Program-made: the position numbers and the translations under genes
Notes under the pieces: generated by a model
The model's input: the letters and a program-made list of their open reading frames with translations, nothing else
What the model was told of the DNA's origin: nothing
Databases searched by the model: none
In this document: positions 24,962 to 34,200 of the stretch, one piece after another
How the letters are laid out: every line of letters starts with the position of its first letter
How positions within the stretch are numbered: position 1 is the first letter of the stretch
Assembly: GCA_031396205.1 (NCBI GenBank)
Contig: JANNKH010000082.1
Span: forward strand, 1-64,000
Direction of reading: 5' to 3'
DNA: 64,000 nt
Origin: CAISIP01 sp031396205
GTDB lineage: Bacteria; Pseudomonadota; Gammaproteobacteria; Burkholderiales; Burkholderiaceae_C

Positions 24962-27900
24962 TCAGTTGCCGCGCTCCAGCGTCCGGTTGACGGCCGGTTT
25001 GTCGCTGCGGAAAAGGTCTTCATCGAACTTCCAGCGCAAGCGGATGTAAGCGCCTTTGCGGGTGTATTCGGAGCCCGTCAGGTCGCGGTCGTAAAAGCCG
25101 CTCCAGTTCACCCCGGCGGCCAGCCACAGGTTGGTCTGCACCTGGTAGCCGAGCTCGGCGCCCTGGGCCCACTGGCGCGCATTGCCGGTGTTGCTCAACA
25201 GCACGCTGGTCATCAGGGAGCCGCTCCACTTCTCGGTGAAGTCATACACCATCCGGCCGCCCAGCAGCAGCGCGGAGTAGGAATCGCGCACGCTGTCGAT
25301 GTCCTCCTTGACCCACTTGGCCGCGACACGACCGGTCCACCACCAGGGCCGACTTGGATGGTAGTCGGCATGGGTCGATACGATATGCGCTCGCCGCTCG
25401 TTGCGTGGCGACACGCTGCCGTCCTGCTCCAGCTTGTACTCGTACCGTGCCAGCGCATTGACCCGATTCGTGTCGGTGTCCCGGTAGGCCACGCCGATCT
25501 GGAACCGGTCCTGCACCAGGTCGCCGGTGTTTCGGTTGTCCTGCACCAGCAGGTAGTTGCGTGCCAGCAGTGTCCAGTCGCGGTCGAGCTTGCGCGCCAC
25601 CATCAGGGTTGACAGCCAGCTGTCGTTATCGGCAATCGAAGCGCTCGAATCGGCGCGGCGCCATTCCAGCCGGCCCGATACCCGCCACAGCGGATGCGCG
25701 CTCCAGTCGGCGCCGGCCGTCAGCGCGGTGGCCTGCTGGCCGCCACCGGACAACACCACCAGGCGCTCGGCGCTGGTGCTCAGGCGCAGACCATCGGACA
25801 CATCCCAGACGTTGCGCACGCCCGAGGCCAGATGCAGATCCTGTGCATTGATGGCGTCGCGCATCCGGTACTCGCTGAAGAACTGGCCACCGGCCATGTA
25901 GTCGGTCTCCAGGCCCGCTACCAGCACATTGCTGCGCGACGACGGGCTGATCGAATAGAGCGAAGACAAGCCCGATTGCGCCTCCAACCGGCCATAGAGC
26001 CTGGTGCGCTCGGCCAGCTGGTAATCGGCGCCGATCGCCGCACGCCGGCGCGCGTCGCCGTTCACGGCGACCTCGATCTCGCCACGCAGGCCGAGCCTGT
26101 CGGTGGCACGGTAGCTGGCGCCCAGGCGCAGCGTTCGCGCATCGAGTGTCTCGGGACCGCTGGCCGCGCCACTGGTGGTCGGGAACACCGCGCCGTTGTT
26201 GACCAGCGGCACGCCGGTGGCCGGGTCGATTGCGCCGGAGCCATTGCCGAAGAAGCCGCCGCCGTTGCCACTGAAGATCGAGCCTGTATTGCCCGCGCCC
26301 AGCGGCGCGGTCACCGGCTGCGCCACCGACAGGCCATTGCCGTTGGCGCTGCGTTCCTCGTGGATGTCGCGCAGCGCGATATCGAGCGTCAGGCGTTCGG
26401 TGGCCTGGTAGGACAGGCCCAGTTGCGCGCCGCGGCGCTCGGCATTGCTGATGCGATCCTGCGAGCTGACCGCCTCACCGTACAGGCGCACCCGTTCGCC
26501 GAGCGGCGTCTCGCCATACACGCCGGCATCACGCCTGCCACCGGCAAATGCCGCGGCCTGGTTGTTGAAGCCCGCATCACTGCGCGCGGCATAGGCACGC
26601 AACTTGTTGCTGCCATCGTCATGGCGCAGCTCGATGCGCGCCGCGTTGCCACTGATCTCGCCCACGGCTGCGCCGAGCGCCGGCGTGACATAGCTGTTGA
26701 CGCCGGTGGTGTTGACGGTCGAGGTGGTGCGCGCCACTTCCAGCACCAGCCAGGTATCGGGACCGAGCTTGAGCCCCAGGTTGGCGCTACCCATGCGAAA
26801 GGGCGCCAGCGGGTTGCGATCGCGCACCAGCGAGCCGCCGACCTGCAGCGCATCGTTGACATGGAACTGGCCATCGGCGCCGATCAGCCAAAACGAGTCG
26901 CCTCCCTGCTCGACCTCGTAGGTAATGCGCACCGATACGGGATTGAGGTTCGCATCGACCGAGGGCACCGGCTGGCTGAACAGGATGCGGCCGGAGAATG
27001 GCTCGAACGTGTAGTCGACGAAACGCGTCAGCGGCGAGGCGCTCAGGATACTGGCCGGCTGGTTGCGGTCACGCACCACCCGTTCGACCTTCTCGCTGTT
27101 TTGCAGGCCGCTGTTGTTCGATACCGCGTACGGTCCGGATACGCCACGCCCGGCGAACTCCTCGATCACCTGCTTGAGATTGTCGCGTGCCGCAAAAAAA
27201 TTGGCATGGTAGCGGTCGTTCTCGCCGTGCAGGCGCAAGCCGGTTACGGTGCGGTTGTAGTTGCCGAGCTGGCGCAGCTGCAGACCGGCCGTCGCGCCGC
27301 CGCCACTTTGTTGCGAGAAGCCCGCGCCGGTGCTGAAGTCACCGAACAGCGCGTAATGCCGGCCCTTGTCGATGCGCACATACAGCGGGCTGGTCGAGCG
27401 CGCGTCAAAGCCGCGCACCGATGCATCGCCGTAGACCGGGTACATCTGCTCGGGATGGATGTCGCGCAACAGGCGCTCGCGGGTGTCCTTGTCCGAGTCG
27501 TAGGCCGCTGTCAGCAGGTACTCGCCCTTGATCATGCCCTTGATGAAGAACGCGGTGCGATAGGCGTAACTCGACTTGCCGTTGTTGAACTGGTATTCGA
27601 ACTTGCGGATCTCCTGCTCGAACACATCGGCATTGCGCGGCGCAGCCAATTGCGCGTTCGAGCCACGGCCGAAATGGATCACGCCCTCGATCAGGCCCAC
27701 TGCCAACAGATCGCGCAGTTCAGGCAGGAACTGAACGGTGCCGCTGGCCTGTTCGCGCCCGGCGGTCACCCGCACCTGAACGTCCATCGGTTCGGCCGGC
27801 GCCAGCAGCTCGAACTCGCCGCGGCCGGCGACCACCTTGAGCTGGGTGCCGGGAATCACCCGTTCCAGATCGCGCCCGCCAGCACCGAGTTCGTCGGTTT

Positions 27901-28252
27901 GCGCGCCAGGCAGCAACAACCGGCCCCCACTGGCCTCGATGGTCACAAACGCATCGTTGGTGGCTTGCTTGCCGTCTTTCGTCAACAGGCGCACGGTCAG
28001 GCGCACCCGGGACTGGCCGTCGGCCGGAACGCCGTTGCGGTCCAGCTCGACCACGATCCGGTCGACCAGGGCGTTGACGCCGTAATCGACCGGCCCGATG
28101 GTCTGGCTGAACACCGACGGTCGACTGGTTGGCTGGGGCTGCGCCCAGGCTGGCGCGTGGGCCAGCAACTGGCCCATCGCCAGCGCCACGGCCAGGGCGC
28201 GCCACCCGCGGGAACCGATCAGCATGTCAGGGAGTCGTTCAGCGCGGCGCAT
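24962..28252 (-). CDS. large outer-membrane beta-barrel protein with N-terminal Ig-like domain
   Basis: 1096-residue exported protein. Signal peptide about residues 1-38 ending A-W-A-Q. Residues about 55-175 form a bacterial Ig-like (Big_1/invasin type) domain: V-P-A-D-G-Q-S-R-V-R-L-T-V-R-L, then N-D-A-F-V-T-I-E-A-S-G-G. The remainder is a long series of amphipathic strands with alternating hydrophobic residues and aromatic girdles (for example L-W-L-A-A-G-V-N-W-S-G-F-Y), as in big barrels; the last strand is Y-I-R-L-R-W-K-F-D, without a terminal aromatic. The ATG at 28252 has GGAGG seven bases ahead and overlaps the stop of the giant gene by 14 bases, so the two are coupled. It may export or anchor the giant protein. 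Confidence 0.78.
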   Translation of the reverse strand: MRRAERLPDMLIGSRGWRALAVALAMGQLLAHAPAWAQPQPTSRPSVFSQTIGPVDYGVNALVDRIVVELDRNGVPADGQSRVRLTVRLLTKDGKQATNDAFVTIEASGGRLLLPGAQTDELGAGGRDLERVIPGTQLKVVAGRGEFELLAPAEPMDVQVRVTAGREQASGTVQFLPELRDLLAVGLIEGVIHFGRGSNAQLAAPRNADVFEQEIRKFEYQFNNGKSSYAYRTAFFIKGMIKGEYLLTAAYDSDKDTRERLLRDIHPEQMYPVYGDASVRGFDARSTSPLYVRIDKGRHYALFGDFSTGAGFSQQSGGGATAGLQLRQLGNYNRTVTGLRLHGENDRYHANFFAARDNLKQVIEEFAGRGVSGPYAVSNNSGLQNSEKVERVVRDRNQPASILSASPLTRFVDYTFEPFSGRILFSQPVPSVDANLNPVSVRITYEVEQGGDSFWLIGADGQFHVNDALQVGGSLVRDRNPLAPFRMGSANLGLKLGPDTWLVLEVARTTSTVNTTGVNSYVTPALGAAVGEISGNAARIELRHDDGSNKLRAYAARSDAGFNNQAAAFAGGRRDAGVYGETPLGERVRLYGEAVSSQDRISNAERRGAQLGLSYQATERLTLDIALRDIHEERSANGNGLSVAQPVTAPLGAGNTGSIFSGNGGGFFGNGSGAIDPATGVPLVNNGAVFPTTSGAASGPETLDARTLRLGASYRATDRLGLRGEIEVAVNGDARRRAAIGADYQLAERTRLYGRLEAQSGLSSLYSISPSSRSNVLVAGLETDYMAGGQFFSEYRMRDAINAQDLHLASGVRNVWDVSDGLRLSTSAERLVVLSGGGQQATALTAGADWSAHPLWRVSGRLEWRRADSSASIADNDSWLSTLMVARKLDRDWTLLARNYLLVQDNRNTGDLVQDRFQIGVAYRDTDTNRVNALARYEYKLEQDGSVSPRNERRAHIVSTHADYHPSRPWWWTGRVAAKWVKEDIDSVRDSYSALLLGGRMVYDFTEKWSGSLMTSVLLSNTGNARQWAQGAELGYQVQTNLWLAAGVNWSGFYDRDLTGSEYTRKGAYIRLRWKFDEDLFRSDKPAVNRTLERGN

Positions 28253-31200
28253 AGATGCCTCCGCGTCTGTCGTTGTTGGCTGGCGCGGCCGGCACCGGCA
28301 CTGGATCGTTCGGATTGGGCGGCGGACCACCGGGTCTCTCCGGCGCCCGCGGCGCCACCAGCGTCTGGTTCGCACTTTCGGTCGCCTGCGGTGGCGACTG
28401 GGCCGGCTTGCTGTCGAAGCGCAGCACCGCACCGGGTCGGGTCTCTTGCTGGGGCACGACCACCTCGCCCTGGGTGCGGCGCGCCTTGACCTGTTCGAGC
28501 ACGGTATTGGCGCAGCTGCCCTCGATGAAATCGGCGCGGTGCAACTCGCCGTTGCGCAGGTCCAGGAACAGGCTGCCGGCGTCGCCCGCATTGCGGTTCG
28601 ACGATGTGGTCAGGCGCGCACCGCGCGGCAACGTGCTGTTGTCGACCTTGAGCACATGGGTGCGCGGCTGCAGGTTGCAGATGCTGTACTTGCCCTCGGA
28701 GTCGCTGACCAGGTAGCTGCCGTTCTGGAAGTACAGGCGCACGCCCGGAATGCCGAGTTCCTCGCGGTCCTGAACATGGTTGCCGTTGCAGTCGACGAAC
28801 ACCTTGCCCAACACGCAGGCCTCACTGGTGAACACGCCGCCGGTCACCCGCACCCGCCATTGCGCGGCGTTGGAGACGAACGGGCCCGAGCGCGCCTGGG
28901 CCCGGTTGATGCCGTTGCCCTGCTGGGCGCCGACTGCGACCCGCACCCGGTAAGTCAGCGTGGCCGTGCCGCGGGCGGCAATGCTGCCCAGGTCGTAGGT
29001 AAGCACCGGGCCGGCTCCACCGGCCGGGTTGGCCACCGCCACGCCACCCAGACGGCTGGTGCCTGCGATGTAACGGAAACCCGGCGGCAGGGTGTCCGTG
29101 AGCACCACGTTGTTCAGCACGCCCAAACTGGTATTGCGCACCGCCACGGTGTAACGCAGGCTGTCACCGAGTTCCACCACGCTGGCCGAGCCGGTCTTGC
29201 TGATGACCAGCACATTGGCGCCGAACGGATCGAGCGGAATATGGTTGTTCAGCACATTGGCCGAGCCCGGCACCGTGATGTCGAAGTTAAAGAAATGCTG
29301 GGTCGTGGCCTGGTTGCCGGGCGCCAGCGCGGCAGTGCTGGCCGGGCAGGTGGCGGGGTCATGCACCGGGCTGGCGGCACTCGGTGCACCACCCTGGGCC
29401 TGGATCAGCGCCGGGTCGGGCGCGCCCGATACCGTGACCGGATTGGCGCACACCGGTATCAGTGCCGATGGCGCGGGGATATAGCCCGCCGGATAGGTCG
29501 TCAGCGCCAACGCATAGCGCCCGGTCGGTGCGGTCGCGTTGAGCAGGAACTGGTAGAAGCCATCCGGGCCGGTGGTCAGCACGGCGCTGCCACCCACCAG
29601 GTCGAGCAGCGGGTTGAAGCCGGCCGGGCCGGTGATGGTGACCACCGCGCCAGCCACCGGCAGACGGGTCAGCGCGTCGTACACGACGCCCGCCGGGTCG
29701 AGCGGCAGGCTTTGCTGCACCGTGGTGACACCGGCCACCAGCGTCAGGCCGCTCAGCGTGCCATCGGCATTGCTGGCGCCGGCCGGATTGGCGCCTGATC
29801 GGATGCCGGCACCGGTGTTGGTGTTTCCACTCATCACGCCATTGGTGTAGTTGATGCCGGTCTCGTTAGGCACCGGGCGCCCGAACACCGTGCCACCCGA
29901 AGGCTCGCGGAACTTGACCTGGTAGCCCGCACCTGGCGCCAGCGCGCCAAACTGGTAGGCACCGGATGCATCGGTCGTGGTGGTACCCAACGACACGCCG
30001 CCCAGATACAGCTCAACGGTCCAACCCGCCACTAGCGGCTCGCCCGGGTCGCGGATACGGTCATGGTTGGTGTCGCGCCAGATGGAGCCACTGACCGCCG
30101 CAGCCACATCGATGGGCGTCGGATCGCTGGCGCTGTTGTTGCCGGTCAGGCCGTTGGGTTCACCGCCGCCGCTAACCACCACCTGGTTGACCAAGACCTG
30201 ACCTGCCAGGCCGGCGGCGACCGCCACCCGCACGACCACTGGCGGCGCATTGCCCGCCAGGGCGACGACAGCCGCCGTCGTGCAGGTAACGGACTGCGCC
30301 GCGCCGGCACAGGTCCAGCCGGGACCGGTGGCTGACACCAGCGACATACCCGCCGGCAGGGTGTCGATCAGCGTAATCGTGCCGCTGCTGGCCTGGGCGC
30401 CGATGTTGCCCACGGTGAGCGTGTAGTAGCCGCTACTCGAGCCCTGCGCGAAGCTGGCCGGTGTGTGCGTCTTGCTGACCCGCAGATCTGGCGCCAAACC
30501 CGCGCGCTCGGCAAAATTATTCGATGCCGACACCGTGTTCGGGCCAGACAGGTTAATGCCGCTGATGGTGCTCGGCGCCGCACCTACCACACTCGCCACA
30601 CCACCGGTGCTGCCGACGGTGGTGATGCCGTCGGTCGTGCCGGCAGGTTGCTGGGGCTGGGTAATGGCGTAGCTGTTGCCTTCGGGTACACCGTCAAAGC
30701 GGTAGCTACCATCCGGATTGGTCACCGTGCTCAGGCTGACCGGATTGCCGTTGATGTCGTTGCCGGTCAAAAACAATGTCTGGCCGCCCAGGCCATTGTC
30801 GGTTGGCTCGAAACTGCCGTTGTTGTTGTAGTCGACGAACACCTGACCCGAGACGCTGCGCCCATTGGGAATCTCGGCAAAGTTGTTGCCCGAGCTGGTG
30901 GTGTTGGGGGGCAAGCCGATGTTGCTGATGCGACTTGCGGCGACTGCGGGCGCACTGGCCGCGCCTGCAGTGCCGCCATTGCCGACCGCGCCCGCAGTCG
31001 TGATGCCATTGCCGGTGCCGGCAGGTTGGGTCGGTTCGCGCACGCTATATACGCCCGGCGCCAGCCCGGCGAACCGATAGTCCCCGTTGGCGTCGGTGAT
31101 GGCTGTACTGATAACCACGCCGCCGGCATCGAGCAACTCGATCGTCACGTTAGCCAGCGCCGAGTCGGCGCCGTTTTGCACAGCATTGTTGTTCTGGTCC

Positions 31201-34200
31201 AGGAACACCCGGCCTTCGATCGTGGACGGAATGATCTCGGCGAAATTGTTGTTGCCCGAGCCGCTGATTTCGCCGCCGACACCATCGCCGTTCAGCACGA
31301 TGGCACTGATCTGGCTGCTATTGGCATTCGGGTTGCTGGCGCTGCCCGCGATTCCGGTGCTGCCGTTGATCGGGCTCACGGGTCCGGCGGTGGTGCTGCC
31401 GTTCGTAGTTCCGGTGGGCGCCACCGGCTGGCAGACCGAGTAGGTGCCCGCCGGCAAAATGGCAAACAGGTAGTTGCCCGCCGCGTCCGTGGTGGTGGTT
31501 GCCACCAGCCCACCCGCGCAGGTCGGCCCGCTGCGCAACTCGATGCTGTTGCCGGCGATCGGCATGTCGACACCACTGTCAAACACGCCATTGGGTGTCA
31601 GGTTGTTGTCGGCAAACACCCGGCCCGACACATAGCCCAGGGTGCTGACCTGCAAGATCGCCTGGGTAGGCTCCTGGTTGTTGCCCAGCGTTGTTTGCAT
31701 GGCGCCAGCGGGAATGGTGTTGGTATGGACGCCGGCTACCGCGGCAGTGACGTTGACGCTGACTGAGCAGCCGCCGGCCGCAATGACCTGGCCATTGGCG
31801 AAACTGACACTGGCAGCACCGGCCGCAGCAGTAATCGCCCCCACACCGCCCGGACAGCTGGTCTGTACACCCGGGACGGGCGCCACCAGCACACTGCCCG
31901 GCGCGGTCGGCAGGTTGTCTGTAAGAACCGCAGTCGTTGTGGCCGCAGCGGCATTGCTGTTGTTCAGAAAAATAGTCAAGCGGGACGCAGCGCCCGGGGC
32001 GATCACCGGCGGCACGAACTGCTTGCTCACGGTTGGCGGGTTCGATACCACCAGCCGCGCCCTGGTGGGCTCCTCGTTGGCCACGCCTTCGGTCGTGGTC
32101 ACTGCGCCGCTGCCAATCGTGTTGGTATAGCTGCCCGAAATATTGCTCAGCACCCGAACCGTCACCGTACAGTTGCCATTGGCCGGCACGGTGCCACCAC
32201 TGAGCACCACTGAGGTTGCTGCCGCTCCCGCGGTCACGACGCCCGGGCCGCAGCTGGTGGCGGCATTGGCCGGCGTGGCCACGACCATGCCCGCGGGCAG
32301 CGGGTCTGAGAACGCCAGTCCGGTCAAGGGCACCGCATTCGGATTGGCAATGCGTACCGTCATTAGCGCAAAGCTGCCCGGCGGTTGGGTCGCGGTGCCG
32401 GTCGTGAAGCCGCCCGGGTTGCCTGTTTCCAAGGTGAAGGCGTCCAGCGCCTTGATCACCACCAGCGGGGTGCGCGCGCGCACGATGTCGCTTGTCGGAT
32501 CAGTGTTGGTGATCGGAACACCGCCCGACGTGCCGGTGATGGCGCCTGCCGCAATGGTGTTGGTGTAGTCGCCCTGAGCGGTCACCAGCACGTCGATCTC
32601 GCCGGTGCAGCTAGAAACGGTTGCCCCGATGGCGGCGGGCACGATGGCACCGGAAATCCGCACCTGGTTGGTCGCCGGTGCGCTGATGGTGGCTCCGACG
32701 CAGGTAGTGACCGGATTGGCACCGGCTGGAACGGTCACGCCGGCCGGCAGGTTGTCGGTGACCGCGACATCGGCCAGCGACACTGCCGTCGCGTTGTGCA
32801 ATGTGATGCGCAGCCGCGCGCGTTCGCCTGGCTTGACAACATGGGGTATGAAGTTCTTGGTGATGCCGACATTGGCTTGGGTCGACAAGCTAGTCTGGGC
32901 CGCGCCGAAGTTGCTCAGGCCCTGCACGGTCGCGATCGCACCGGCCGGAATTACATTCGTGACGCCACCTGCAATGGTCGACGACACATTGAATGCAACC
33001 GTGCACGATGCGCCCGCGCCCAGCGTGGCGTTGTTGACCGTGAAGGAACGCCCGCCGGCCACGGCGCTGACCGACGCACCCACGCAGGTCGTGCTGCCGG
33101 CTGGATTGGGCGCGATGACCATGCCGTTGGGTGTTCCGCCCGCAAGGCCGTTGGTCGTGAAATGGTCGGTCATCGACAGGCCGCTGACCGCCACGCCAGC
33201 GCCGGTGATTGTCACCGTCATGCGGCTGACCTGGCCTGGGAAGGTCAGCGTGCCCGGATTCGACGCTTTGGCAACCGACAGGGGTGCCGGCGCCGTGAAC
33301 AGCAACGTGCCGACAACCGGCGTGGTATTGATGACGCCGCCCGCGGCCGTGATGTTGCCGGCCGCAATGGTGTTCATCCAGCTGGCGGCGCCGGTGGCGA
33401 TCACGTCGAACACCAGTTCGCAGTTGCCGCCGCCGGAGATGCTGGCGCCGCTCAGGCTGACGCTGTTGGCGCCGGCCACGGCGGTGATCGCCACCGGACC
33501 GGCACAGCTGCTGTAGGCCGCCGCCGGATTAGCCAGCACCATGCCTGTGGGAAATGGATCAGTGATGCCCAGCTGGGTCAGCGCCACCGCGCCAGAATTG
33601 GATACCCGCACTGTTACAGTGGATTTCCCGCCGGAGGCCACCGCGGTGGGACTGAACAGCTTGGTCGCGCTGAGCGAGGACGCGAAGGTGATCGCCGCAT
33701 TGCCAGTAACCGGATCGACCGGCCGGGTGGTTCCATCGGCCAGCGTTTCGGTGCCTGCCGCTGACACCGTGTTGTTGTAAGTGCCTGCCGGCGCAATGAC
33801 ATCGACCTGCACCGTGCAGCTGCCGTTCGCGCCAGCGCCGCTGTTGGCCCGCGCCGGTACCGTACCGCCATTCATCGTGACCGAGCTGCTGCCTGAGGCC
33901 GCCGTGATGCTGCCCGCGCCGCAAGAGGTCACTGCATTGGATGGACTCGCGACCCGCATCTGGCCGATGCCGCCGTTGGTTGGCAGCGGATCGGAAATCG
34001 ACGCGTTGGTAATCGGATTGGCCGAGCGGTTGGTCAGCGTCATCGTCAGGCGCGTGATCGCTCCCTCCGAAAGCGGACCGGCCGGCGCAAACGCCTTGGC
34101 AACCGCCATTACCGGACGATCGACCGTGCCGCTCGGCGTCGAACTGGTGCCGGCGATGGTGCTGGCATTGCCCGGATAGGTCACGCCGCCATTGGCGATG

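Noticed and set aside
25694..28489. Long open frame (931 codons) on the plus strand opposite the outer-membrane barrel gene
   Set aside because: It is antisense to a protein with clear signal peptide, domains and operon context; its translation is a low-complexity Arg/Gln/Ala/His-rich string without domains, as expected for the complementary frame of GC-rich coding DNA.
28098..33764. Several long plus-strand frames opposite the giant DUF11 gene
   Set aside because: The translations mirror the repeat structure of the sense gene and have no recognisable domains.
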